Shown here piece by piece: positions 54,459 through 62,403 of a stretch of 64,000 nt of DNA. The stretch spans positions 1 through 64,000 of the forward strand of contig CAJTSF010000002.1 in assembly GCA_910578985.1 (NCBI GenBank), in the 5' to 3' direction. Position 1 is the stretch's first letter. The number at the start of each line of letters is the position of its first letter. Below the pieces are notes generated by a model. The model was not told the DNA's origin and did no database searches. It worked only from the letters and a program-made list of their open reading frames with translations. Source of the stretch: an uncultured Odoribacter sp. (GTDB lineage: Bacteria; Bacteroidota; Bacteroidia; Bacteroidales; Marinifilaceae). The translations under genes were made by a program, and so were the position numbers.

Positions 54459-55184
54459 ATGGGCACACTGTTTCTGATACCCAACACCTTAGGCGAAACC
54501 GCCCTCTCCGGCGTCATCCCCTCGGAAGTCATGCGGCGCATCGCATCTCTTCGCGTGTTCGCCAGCGAAAATCCCAAAAACACCCGCCGCTACCTCAAGC
54601 AGATAGACGGCACTCTTCCCCTCGACGAATTCACCTTCCTGGAAGTGAACGAACACTCCACCCCCCGCGACATCGAAGCCTGCCTCCCCTACCTTGCCTC
54701 CGGCGACGTCGGCGTCATCTCCGAAGCCGGCTGCCCCGGCATCGCCGATCCGGGCGCGGAACTCGTCGCCCTTGCCCACCGCCACGGCTACCGCGTGGTG
54801 CCCCTCGTCGGTCCCTCCTCCATCCTCCTCGCGCTCATCGCCTCCGGCTTCAACGGACAGGCATTCTCTTTCAACGGCTACCTCCCCGTCAAAAGCAACG
54901 AGCGCACCCGCGCCCTGAAAAACTACGAACGCCAGTCCGCCCTCGAAAACCGCACCCAACTGTTCATCGAAACCCCTTACCGCAACCTCAAACTCCTCGA
55001 GGAGATGCTCCGCACCCTCCATCCCGACACCCTCCTCTCCATCGCCTGCGACCTCACCACCCCCGGCGAATCCGTCCGCACCCTCCCCGTCCGCGAATGG
55101 AAACGCCAGCCTCTCCCCGACCTTCACAAACGCCCCGCCATCTTCCTCTTCTACGTTCCGCAGCCCAACCATCGCCCGAAATAA
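54459..55184 (+). CDS. RsmI-like tetrapyrrole methylase-family methyltransferase
   Basis: A 241-residue SAM-dependent methyltransferase of the RsmI group, which 2'-O-methylates C1402 of 16S rRNA. GDVGVISEAGCPGIADPGAELVALAHRHGY and VPLVGPSSILLALIASGFNGQAF are the family's SAM and substrate signature, shown here in parts. It opens with LFLIPNTLGE rather than the LYVVATPIGN of true RsmI and is shorter at the C-terminus, so it belongs to the second subgroup common in Bacteroidota. The codons are strongly C-ending. Confidence 0.82.
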   Translation: MGTLFLIPNTLGETALSGVIPSEVMRRIASLRVFASENPKNTRRYLKQIDGTLPLDEFTFLEVNEHSTPRDIEACLPYLASGDVGVISEAGCPGIADPGAELVALAHRHGYRVVPLVGPSSILLALIASGFNGQAFSFNGYLPVKSNERTRALKNYERQSALENRTQLFIETPYRNLKLLEEMLRTLHPDTLLSIACDLTTPGESVRTLPVREWKRQPLPDLHKRPAIFLFYVPQPNHRPK

Positions 55185-55203
55185 CCCCGCCCAACGCCCT
55201 CTT

Positions 55204-56010
55204 CTACAACACCGTCCGATTCTCCTTCCGCCTCCGGAAATTTCCCGAAAGTACAGGCGCAAACGGCGAATCATACCGCCGTGCCCCCTGCGGGCAACGC
55301 TTCACGCAGGCGCAGCAGAAAATACACCGCGCCGCATCCGTACGGCACTCATCCCCCTTAGCGATAGCTCCCGCCGGACATATCGAGGCGCACAACCCGC
55401 AATGCGTACACTGCGACTCATCACCCGCAGGGACGCCGCCTTTCCGCTTGGCACGCATTGCCCGCGCCGCTCCCCACAGGAAACGCACCCTCCTCCACCA
55501 ACCGTCCTCCGTACGCCCGATACACCCCAAATCCACCTCCTCTGCCCTCTCCGCCTGCAACTTCTTCGCCATCTCCGCCCCGAACCGTTCCGCCTGCGCG
55601 ACATCCTCCGCATCCGGACGCCCGACGGCAATGGGATAGCGACCGGTGCTGTACGAATGCTCCCCGACGAACGTCCCTCCGCCGACCACGGCAAACCCGC
55701 TCCCGCGCATCCACTCCCCCAGCTCCGTCAGCGCCGCTTCGTAATCCCGGTTGCCATAGACCACCACGGCCACCCCTTTCGCTCCCCGGGAACTTATCTT
55801 TCCCATCCGCTCCTTCGCCAACCGCGCCACATGCCCTCCGTAAACCGGCACACTGAAAACCGCCACCGCATCCGCAGGTATCTCCCGCTCGACCGCTCCC
55901 GGCAACGTCACGTCAATCACCTCATACTCCCCGCCCATTCCCCGCACCACCGCCTCGCCGACTTTCCGCGAAGTCCCCGTCGGTGAAAATGTAATCAAAT
56001 AGGTCTTCAT
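55204..56010 (-). CDS. Flavodoxin / 2[4Fe-4S] ferredoxin fusion (EFR1-like)
   Basis: A 268-residue redox protein. The N-terminal flavodoxin-like domain has the FMN phosphate loop FSPTGTSRKV (8-17) and VPVYGGHVA. The C-terminal part holds two [4Fe-4S] sites: C201, C204, C207 with C211, and C229, C232, C235 with C239. It resembles the EFR1-family proteins of anaerobes; the electron partner is unknown. The ATG at 56010 is preferred to a TTG nine codons upstream. It converges on the methyltransferase gene with 19 bp between. Confidence 0.82.
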   Translation of the reverse strand: MKTYLITFSPTGTSRKVGEAVVRGMGGEYEVIDVTLPGAVEREIPADAVAVFSVPVYGGHVARLAKERMGKISSRGAKGVAVVVYGNRDYEAALTELGEWMRGSGFAVVGGGTFVGEHSYSTGRYPIAVGRPDAEDVAQAERFGAEMAKKLQAERAEEVDLGCIGRTEDGWWRRVRFLWGAARAMRAKRKGGVPAGDESQCTHCGLCASICPAGAIAKGDECRTDAARCIFCCACVKRCPQGARRYDSPFAPVLSGNFRRRKENRTVL

Positions 56011-56024
56011 ATTTCTTTTTCCGG

Positions 56025-56032
56025 CAAATATA
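56025..56032 (-). promoter_or_regulatory. -7 box of the flavodoxin/ferredoxin gene
   Basis: TATATTTG on the minus strand, 15 bp before the ATG at 56010. It lies upstream of that ATG but overlaps the region of the alternative TTG start, which supports the shorter protein. No -33 box is clear. Confidence 0.45.
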
Positions 56033-56100
56033 CGCAAAATTGCCTAACCCTCCCTGGTTTTCAGCGCATTTCTTCCTGTTTTCTTCGGGTATGCTTAACC

Positions 56101-56200
56101 ATTAACTCCTTATCATCTCCTTATTAACTCCTTATCATCTCCTTATTAACTCCTTATCATATTCTTATAAAATAAGGAAATGATTAGGAGATAAATTAGG
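56101..56200. repeat. Second 11-nt-unit intergenic element
   Basis: From 56101 to 56166 six 11-nt units follow each other, alternating ATTAACTCCTT and ATCATCTCCTT, with the sixth changed to ATCATATTCTT. From 56167 the same theme continues on the other strand as AAGGA, TTAGG and AGGAGAT, giving an inverted arrangement. It lies in the 264-bp gap before the unknown protein gene. The 11-nt step and the inverted layout match the element at 8.3 kb although the bases differ. Confidence 0.75.
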
Positions 56201-56219
56201 ATTAAATAAAAAATAATAG

Positions 56220-56227
56220 TATATTTG
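56220..56227 (+). promoter_or_regulatory. -7 box of the unknown-glycosyltransferase pair
   Basis: TATATTTG matches the -7 consensus 48 bp before the ATG at 56275. A -33 box is not clear. Confidence 0.5.
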
Positions 56228-56274
56228 ACTCGAAGAATAGTGAAAGCAAAAACAGATAAAACAACGAAGAAAAT

Positions 56275-56952
56275 ATGAAAGTAAAGGTAGCAGGAACAGG
56301 ATTGCTGAGCGGAAAAATCGGGAACATGATTTATTACGTCATGGACGGGAAACAATATGTGCGCCGCATCGGTATACCCGGCAAGGAAAGGAAGACAACA
56401 AAAGAAAACATGACTTCCAAACAAAAGAGCAACTTGACGCGCTTCGGAGGCGTGCAGCGTTACTACGCCTATTTCCGCCAGCATATCGACGCCACCATCT
56501 GGAAAACGGCAGGGGATGCGGCGCATGCCCGCGCCATCAACCTCTTCCATAAGACGAACGGGCACTGCTTCGACGACAAAGGCAGGTTGGTGGACTTGGC
56601 AACCTTCAAATTCTCGCACGGGGAACTGCTCCTGCCGCGCAACATCGCCGTGGTGCGCGACGGGGACACTTTCCGCGTCACCTGGGAGGAGGAACGCCAT
56701 GAACGCAACGCCGCCCCCTCCGACCGCCTGTGCGTGGGGCTGGTGTACGGCCGTTTCCCCGATTCTCCCCACCTCGCCCTCGAAGTCTCCGGCACCCGCG
56801 GTGACCTCCGCGGAGAGTTCCGCCCCGACAAGGACTATGACAGCCCCCTGCACATCTACTGCTTCTGGGCGCGCGAGGACGGATCCGCATTCTCCGAAAG
56901 CATCCATTTCCTCGCGGAGGGGAAAATAACCGGCAAGTTGGAGGTGATATGA
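56275..56952 (+). CDS. Protein of unknown function, DUF6266-like N-terminus
   Basis: A 225-residue soluble protein without signal peptide. The opening VAGTGLLSGKIGNMIYYVMDGKQYVRRIG resembles the start of DUF6266 proteins of Bacteroidota in its G-LSGKIGN and Y-RR pattern, but I cannot confirm membership. The middle is basic (SKQKSNLTRFGG); the C-terminal half, about 110-215, looks like a beta-sandwich. It overlaps the glycosyltransferase start by ATGA, so the two are coupled. Its coding sequence becomes C-rich towards the end. Function unknown. Confidence 0.55.
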   Translation: MKVKVAGTGLLSGKIGNMIYYVMDGKQYVRRIGIPGKERKTTKENMTSKQKSNLTRFGGVQRYYAYFRQHIDATIWKTAGDAAHARAINLFHKTNGHCFDDKGRLVDLATFKFSHGELLLPRNIAVVRDGDTFRVTWEEERHERNAAPSDRLCVGLVYGRFPDSPHLALEVSGTRGDLRGEFRPDKDYDSPLHIYCFWAREDGSAFSESIHFLAEGKITGKLEVI

Positions 56953-58130
56953 TACGTTTGATGTTTTTCATGCAGCAATTCCCGGGATTCGGAGGGATAG
57001 AAACCGTCACTTCGAACCTGGCGGCATATCTGCACAAGGACATGGAGGTGTATGTTTTCGCCTTGAAAAAGGTAAGCGGTATGCCGGTGCCTGAGGGATT
57101 GAAAGGGATTTTCATCCCGGGCAGCCGGAAAAGGTCGAAAATCACGAGGTATTACAATGAAGTGGTTCGCCGTCACGGAATCACGCACGTGATATCGCAG
57201 GGCGGATTTTCCAAGTTTACGAAGGTCGTGCTCAATCCCGGACGGGACAAGGCGGTGAAGGTAATTACGGCGCTGCACGGTATGCCCGGGTATGAGTCCC
57301 CGGAATTTGAGTTGTTGCCTCAAACACTGGCTGCCAGAGCCGGGAGGGGGTTCCAATGGAAATTATACGGGTGGCTGGGAGTGACGGAAAAAGTGTTGGC
57401 GATGAAAAAGAGGAAGTATTGCCGCCGCTTTTCCGGTTCGTTCAGGAGGGCATGCGTAGAGGGTGACCGGATGGTTTTGCTGTCCGAGGGGTATATTGAA
57501 AGTTTTATAGCTTCTTACGGCGTGGAGCGGTACAGGGAGAAAGTGGTCGCCATCCCGAACCCCTGCCCGACGAAGTATGAGGCAGTTGTTCCGGCGGCAA
57601 AGGAATCCAAGGGAAACGAGGTGTTATACGTGGGGCGCCTAAGCAGGGAAAAGAACGTGGACTGCCTGCTTGAGGTGTGGTCGAGCATCGGGAAGAGGGC
57701 AGGATGGACGTTCAGTGTTGTGGGTGACGGACCGGCAAGGCAGGAACTGGAAGCGCTGGTCAGGGAGAAGGGCATCAGGGAGGTGGTCTTTGAAGGATAT
57801 AGCGTCGAGCCGGAACGGTTCTACCGGAGGGCAAAAGTGCTACTGCTGGCATCGGAGTTCGAAGGACTGCCGATGTGCCTCCTGGAAGGGGAACGGTTCG
57901 GTGTGGTGCCTGTCTCTTTCGATATCAGCGCGGGCGTGCGCGACGCCGTCGGCGACGGGGGCGTGATTGTGCCGGACAGGAATGCCGCGGGAATGGCTTC
58001 CGCCGTGCAGGAATTGATGGAACGTGAGGAGCATTGGGAGGAGATGTCGCGACGGGCGTTCGAACATTCCCGGAAGTTCTCCGTGGATGCCATCGGCGAG
58101 CAATGGAAAAGGCTTATTATGAGCCTGTGA
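56949..58130 (+). CDS. GT4-type glycosyltransferase
   Basis: A 393-residue glycosyltransferase of the GT-B fold. The acceptor-side N-terminal domain opens FFMQQFPGFGGIETVTSNLA, and the donor-side part holds VLYVGRLSREKNVDCLLEVW, VVGDGPARQELE and ASEFEGLPMCLLEGERFG, whose E-x7-E is the GT4 signature. It probably adds a sugar to a surface glycan; donor and acceptor are unknown. It is an isolated gene, not in a capsule cluster, coupled to the unknown protein before it. A strong hairpin follows. Confidence 0.85.
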   Translation: MIRLMFFMQQFPGFGGIETVTSNLAAYLHKDMEVYVFALKKVSGMPVPEGLKGIFIPGSRKRSKITRYYNEVVRRHGITHVISQGGFSKFTKVVLNPGRDKAVKVITALHGMPGYESPEFELLPQTLAARAGRGFQWKLYGWLGVTEKVLAMKKRKYCRRFSGSFRRACVEGDRMVLLSEGYIESFIASYGVERYREKVVAIPNPCPTKYEAVVPAAKESKGNEVLYVGRLSREKNVDCLLEVWSSIGKRAGWTFSVVGDGPARQELEALVREKGIREVVFEGYSVEPERFYRRAKVLLLASEFEGLPMCLLEGERFGVVPVSFDISAGVRDAVGDGGVIVPDRNAAGMASAVQELMEREEHWEEMSRRAFEHSRKFSVDAIGEQWKRLIMSL

Positions 58131-58160
58131 GGCGGGGAGAGCAGTAGAGGAAAGAGTATA

Positions 58161-58192
58161 AAAAAGGAGCGGGCTTTCATCCGCTCCTTTTT
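58161..58192. terminator. Bidirectional terminator
   Basis: AAAAAGGAGCGG and CCGCTCCTTTTT form a 12-bp perfect stem with an 8-nt loop. It serves the glycosyltransferase on the plus strand and the rubrerythrin gene on the minus strand. Confidence 0.85.
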
Positions 58193-58217
58193 ATTTCCGG
58201 GTTGCCGGGTGTCCGGG

Positions 58218-58766
58218 TTATTTGAAATAACGGTTGAACAGCCCTTCGAACCCTTTGCCGTGGCGTGCCTCGTCCTTGCACATTTCATGCACGGTGTCGT
58301 GGATGGCATCGAGGTTGAGTTTCTTCGCCAAGGTGGCGATACGCTTTTTGTCCTCGCAAGCGCCGGCTTCGGCTTCCATTCTTTTCTTGAGGTTGGTCTT
58401 GGTGTCCCATACGCATTCGCCCAGGAGTTCGCAGAATTTGGCAGCGTGCTCCGCCTCTTCCCATGCGTAGCGCTTGAACGCTTCCGCCACTTCGGGATAG
58501 CCTTCGCGGTCAGCCTGACGGCTCATGGCGAGGTACATGCCCACTTCGGTGCATTCGCCGTTGAAGTGTGCCCGCAAGCCTTCCAGTACTTCGGCATCGA
58601 CGCCTTTTGCCACCCCGATGACATGCTCATCGACAAAGGTCAGGGCGCCTTCGGTTTCCTGCATTTCCTTGAATTTCTCTCTCGGAACTTTACACTGGGG
58701 GCAGAATGCGGGTGCTTCTTCGCCTTCATGCACGTATCCGCATACGGTACAGATGAATTTTTTCAT
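58218..58766 (-). CDS. Reverse-type rubrerythrin
   Basis: A 182-residue peroxide-reducing non-haem iron protein. A rubredoxin-like site comes first (C6, C9, C22, C25 in CTVCGYVHEG and CPQCK), followed by a four-helix diiron domain with ligands in EEAEHAAKF and DEARHGKGFE. In classical rubrerythrin the order is reversed. It detoxifies hydrogen peroxide in anaerobes with NAD(P)H-linked donors. It is divergent from superoxide dismutase, which makes the peroxide it removes. Confidence 0.9.
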   Translation of the reverse strand: MKKFICTVCGYVHEGEEAPAFCPQCKVPREKFKEMQETEGALTFVDEHVIGVAKGVDAEVLEGLRAHFNGECTEVGMYLAMSRQADREGYPEVAEAFKRYAWEEAEHAAKFCELLGECVWDTKTNLKKRMEAEAGACEDKKRIATLAKKLNLDAIHDTVHEMCKDEARHGKGFEGLFNRYFK

Positions 58767-58809
58767 GTTCTTTTGTTTATTTGTTATTACTCTTACTAAG
58801 ATATAGGGA

Positions 58810-58841
58810 CAAAATTAGTTTCTTTTCCCGAAATATGCAAC
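58810..58841 (-). promoter_or_regulatory. Promoter of the rubrerythrin gene
   Basis: On the minus strand TAATTTTG (58810-58817) is preceded at 20 nt by GTTG (58838-58841), one base from the TTTG -33 box. Confidence 0.6.
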
Positions 58842-58901
58842 CTTTTCCTGTGGCGTCGCGTAGAAATCCACAAATAGAACAAACCATTAAATTTTTAAGT
58901 C

Positions 58902-59495
58902 ATGAAAAAAGAGAAGAATAACCAAATCACTATGTGCCCCCTCCCCTATGCAGAAGACGCTTTGGAGCCGCATATCAGCAAAAAGACAATCCGATACCAC
59001 TATGGCAAGCACCTTGCCACCTATGTGGAGAACACCAACAAACTGAAAGCAGGCACCGAGTTCGAGGATATGCCGCTGGAGGACATCGTGAAGAAGGCGA
59101 CGGGCGGGTTGTTCAACAATGCGGCGCAGGTGTATAACCACTGTTTCTATTTCGAGGGGCTTAACGCTCCGGGCAAAGGGAAACCGATGCCCAAGACCCT
59201 GGAACTGATTGAAGCCACTTTCGGCGATTTCGAGACGTTCAAGGAGAAGTTCACCCAGGCGGGCACGACGCTTTTCGGTTCGGGATGGGTGTGGCTGATG
59301 CAGAAAGGCAAGAAACTGGAAATCATTGCCCTGCCGAACGCGGAGAACCCGCTGAAGGAGAAAAAGCATCCGCTGCTGACGATGGACGTGTGGGAGCATG
59401 CCTACTATTTGGATACACAGAACGCCCGCGCCAAGTATATTGAGAATTTCTGGAAAGTGGTAGACTGGAAAGTGGTGGAAGGACGATTGAAATAA
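58902..59495 (+). CDS. sodB: Iron/manganese superoxide dismutase
   Basis: A 197-residue enzyme converting superoxide to oxygen and hydrogen peroxide. Metal ligands are H33, H80, D161 and H165. AAQVYNHCFYF (74-84) differs from the common WNHTFYW in three positions, and Q76 at the second-sphere position fits iron-type or cambialistic enzymes. No signal peptide, so it acts in the cytoplasm. A hairpin terminator follows inside the recQ 3' end. Confidence 0.94.
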   Translation: MKKEKNNQITMCPLPYAEDALEPHISKKTIRYHYGKHLATYVENTNKLKAGTEFEDMPLEDIVKKATGGLFNNAAQVYNHCFYFEGLNAPGKGKPMPKTLELIEATFGDFETFKEKFTQAGTTLFGSGWVWLMQKGKKLEIIALPNAENPLKEKKHPLLTMDVWEHAYYLDTQNARAKYIENFWKVVDWKVVEGRLK

Positions 59496-59516
59496 TCATG
59501 AATCCCTTTTTCGGGG

Positions 59517-59548
59517 GCCGGCCGCTCAGGAAGCGGTCGGCTCTTTTT
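59517..59548 (+). terminator. sodB terminator overlapping the recQ 3' end
   Basis: GCCGGCCGCT (59517-59526) and AGCGGTCGGC (59532-59541) pair with one G-T, then a T run follows. The hairpin lies across the recQ stop codon, so the last RecQ codons are part of it. Confidence 0.8.
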
Positions 59549-61460
59549 GTTCTCCGGGCTGCCTGTCGGCGAGGGTGAGCAGAGGGAAGCGGAGGTAGGC
59601 GATTTTTCCCTCTTCCAGCAGGATACGGATGCACGTGAAAAGCTGTTCACGGGGGACATCGATATCTTCTATCAAATTGCGCACTCCCCGCTCACCTGTC
59701 CGCAAGCGGTCGATGATGAGTTGCTTGACCTCCTCCCGGGAATATCCTCCCGCGTCTTTCTTTTGCGCCAGGCAATGGTCGCACATCCCGCAGGGGCGGT
59801 GTTCGTACTGTCCGAAATAGCGCATGAGGTAGAGCTGGCGGCAGGTGTCCTCTTCCTCAATATAGCCTGCCATCCGGGCTATCTTTTCGGCGTAGGACTC
59901 CCGGCGGTCCTCGTAGGCTTCGCGCCCGATGTGGAGGTAGGATGCCGGCACCCGCGCCTGGTGGTAGAGGATGTAAGGGTGATCGTTGCCGGGTATATAG
60001 CTGATGATTTTACGCCGCGCCAGCGCAAGAAGCGCCTGATAAATCTCCTCATGGTCTGCCCCCAGGCGGTCTGCCATGAGTTGTTCGTCCACGTAGGCGT
60101 ATTGCACGAATATACCGGAATAGTGGCGGAGCAGGTACTCCACAAGGCGTTCCAGCAAGAGGGAGCCCAGTTCGATGCGGTAAAGTTCACCGCGCAGGAC
60201 GAGGAAACTGACCCGCGAGCGGGCGTGGATGTCGGTGGTACATTCGAGATAGCCCGCCATCTGGAGAATGTTAAGGGCGGAATAGAAGGGCACGTATTCC
60301 ATGCGGTAGGTTTCCATAAAAAGTTCGGGGTTGAACTCAAAGGCATATCCCCCGCCTGTCCCCTCTTCGATTTGAAAAAAATCCCCGAGGTTGCGGTACA
60401 CCTGCTGCACATATTTGCGTTCCGGGAAGTTTTCTTGGATTTTCCGCTTGAAGCGTGCCAGTGTTCCCCGGCTGTAAAGCAGCACGGCATACGCCTTTTT
60501 GCCGTCCCTTCCGGCACGCCCCGCCTCCTGGAAATAAGCCTCCGGACTCTCGGGGATGTCGAAGTGGAGCACCAGGCGCACGTCGGGCTTGTCGATGCCC
60601 ATGCCGAAAGCGTTGGTGGCGACCATCACAGGGACGTCACCCGATTTCCAGGCGTCCTGCCTGACACTACGCTGATGGGAAGATAGCCCGGCATGGTAGA
60701 ACTCCGAGCGGATGCCATGCTCATTGAACAGTTTTGCCAGTTCTTCCGCCCGGGCACGCCTACGGACATATACGATGGAGGAGCCGCTGACACGGGAGAG
60801 GATATGGCAGGCTTCCTGGTGCCTGTCCGTCGCCTTCCGCACGACGTAGGAAAGGTTTTCCCGCCGGAAACTTTTGGAGAGGACGTGGGGAGCGGCGAAT
60901 TTCAAACGGAACTGGATGTCCTCCGCCACCCGCGGCGTGGCGGTCGCCGTCAGCGCCAAAACCGGCACAGACGGGAAGAACTCCCGAACTTCGGCAATTC
61001 GGAGGTAAGAAGGGCGGAAATCATAGCCCCACTGGGAAATGCAGTGCGCCTCATCCACCGCCAGCAGGGAGACCTCCATCGTCTTCAAACGCTCCCGGAA
61101 GTAAGCGGACGTCAGGCGTTCGGGCGAGATGTAGAGGAATTTCACCTTACCGGCCTTCGCTTTGTTTAGGGCGGATTCCGCGTCGTCGGGGAGCATGCCG
61201 GTGTAGATGGTCTCCGCCCCGATGCCCCGCTTGTTCAAATCCTCGACCTGGTCCTTCATCAAGGCGATGAGGGGCGAGATGACGAGGCAAAGTCCCCTGC
61301 CCATAAGCCCCGGTACCTGGTATGTGATGGACTTCCCTCCGCCGGTCGGCATAAGAGCGAGCGTGTCCCTGCCGGAGAGGACGGAGCGGATGATGTCCTC
61401 CTGCAAAGGACGGAAATTGTCGTAGCCCCAATAGCGCTTTAAAACGTCGCGGATATCCAT
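59526..61460 (-). CDS. recQ: ATP-dependent DNA helicase RecQ
   Basis: A 644-residue helicase of DNA repair. Walker A is LMPTGGGKSITY, the DEAH box is AVDEAHCISQWGYDFRP, and motif VI is QEAGRAGRDGKKAYA. The zinc-binding cysteines C-x-CDHC appear in HRPCGMCDHCLAQ, followed by a C-terminal region that is not a clear HRDC domain. A minus-strand TACCTTTG box at 61482 may be its promoter. It converges on sodB and is divergent from the SurA pair. Confidence 0.92.
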   Translation of the reverse strand: MDIRDVLKRYWGYDNFRPLQEDIIRSVLSGRDTLALMPTGGGKSITYQVPGLMGRGLCLVISPLIALMKDQVEDLNKRGIGAETIYTGMLPDDAESALNKAKAGKVKFLYISPERLTSAYFRERLKTMEVSLLAVDEAHCISQWGYDFRPSYLRIAEVREFFPSVPVLALTATATPRVAEDIQFRLKFAAPHVLSKSFRRENLSYVVRKATDRHQEACHILSRVSGSSIVYVRRRARAEELAKLFNEHGIRSEFYHAGLSSHQRSVRQDAWKSGDVPVMVATNAFGMGIDKPDVRLVLHFDIPESPEAYFQEAGRAGRDGKKAYAVLLYSRGTLARFKRKIQENFPERKYVQQVYRNLGDFFQIEEGTGGGYAFEFNPELFMETYRMEYVPFYSALNILQMAGYLECTTDIHARSRVSFLVLRGELYRIELGSLLLERLVEYLLRHYSGIFVQYAYVDEQLMADRLGADHEEIYQALLALARRKIISYIPGNDHPYILYHQARVPASYLHIGREAYEDRRESYAEKIARMAGYIEEEDTCRQLYLMRYFGQYEHRPCGMCDHCLAQKKDAGGYSREEVKQLIIDRLRTGERGVRNLIEDIDVPREQLFTCIRILLEEGKIAYLRFPLLTLADRQPGEQKEPTAS

Positions 61461-61481
61461 AAAATACTTTTGTCAGTGTGA

Positions 61482-61489
61482 CAAAGGTA
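61482..61489 (-). promoter_or_regulatory. recQ: -7 box of recQ
   Basis: TACCTTTG on the minus strand, 21 bp before the recQ start. A -33 element is not clear. Confidence 0.45.
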
Positions 61490-61554
61490 CAAATAAATTG
61501 GATTTTGAAAATTATTTCGTACTTTCGCCTTCTCATAGAAATGGATTGACTCGA

Positions 61555-62391
61555 ATGAAATTGACCGCTTTTATTATCGCCGCTGTGCTGTTCGCTTCCT
61601 GCCAACAGGAAAAAAGCAAGGAAATGCCCGTTGTTCAGGTATTCGATTATATATTGTATCCTTCGGAAATCGCGGAGTACCTGCCCAGCAACATCACGGC
61701 AGAGGACAGCATGGTCCTGTCGCAGAACTACATCACCCATTGGATTACACAGAAGCTGCTGTTGCAGAAAGCCATCGAGAACCTGCCTGAGCAACAGGAC
61801 AACATCCAGAAGCGGGTGGAGAACTACCGGACTTCACTGATGATTCACCAATACAGACAGTTGCTGATGGCACAACGCATCAAAGACAACATCGACGAGG
61901 AGAAGATACGGGATTATTACGAAAAGAACGGAAGCAATTTCATTCTCTCCACCCCCATCGCCAAAGCGGTGTTCTTCATGCTTCCCAAAGGCGCGCCGAA
62001 CATGAAGGAGGTGAGGAAATGGTTTCTCTCCGACAAGGCGGAAGACCAGGACAAGCTGGAGGATTATTGCCTGACGAACGCGCGGAAATACGACAAATTC
62101 AATGACAGCTGGGTGGAGGTCAATCACTTGCTGAACTTAATCAACGAGGAGGGAAGCCAGCTGATGAAAGACATCAAGACCCATAAGAAGATAGAACGGA
62201 AAGACAGTAATTTTTACTATTTCCTGAAAATCAATGACTGGCAGGCGGACAATACGGTGGCGCCCTTGAGTTATGTGCGGGAAGACATCATCCTTATCCT
62301 GAGAAACCGGACAAGGCTGGAGTTCGAGAGCGAACTGGAAAGGCAAATCAATGAAGAAGCACGCCGGAAGAATTTCGTGAAAATATTCTAA
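61555..62391 (+). CDS. Periplasmic lipoprotein paired with SurA
   Basis: A 278-residue lipoprotein. The ATG at 61555 gives a signal peptide ending LFASC with C16 and QQEKS after it; a TTG start upstream is less likely. The rest is helical with charged residues and resembles the SurA N-terminal chaperone part without a clear parvulin core. It precedes the SurA-type gene by 12 nt and probably works with it in outer-membrane protein folding. Its own substrate is not evident. Confidence 0.72.
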   Translation: MKLTAFIIAAVLFASCQQEKSKEMPVVQVFDYILYPSEIAEYLPSNITAEDSMVLSQNYITHWITQKLLLQKAIENLPEQQDNIQKRVENYRTSLMIHQYRQLLMAQRIKDNIDEEKIRDYYEKNGSNFILSTPIAKAVFFMLPKGAPNMKEVRKWFLSDKAEDQDKLEDYCLTNARKYDKFNDSWVEVNHLLNLINEEGSQLMKDIKTHKKIERKDSNFYYFLKINDWQADNTVAPLSYVREDIILILRNRTRLEFESELERQINEEARRKNFVKIF

Positions 62392-62403
62392 ACAACCCTC
62401 TAT

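Noticed and set aside
54489..55274. Glycine-rich frame antisense to the RsmI-like gene
   Set aside because: Its composition simply reflects C-rich coding on the other strand, which has a clear methyltransferase motif.
56101..56166. CRISPR array
   Set aside because: The 22-nt repeats are directly adjacent with no spacers, and no cas genes are present.
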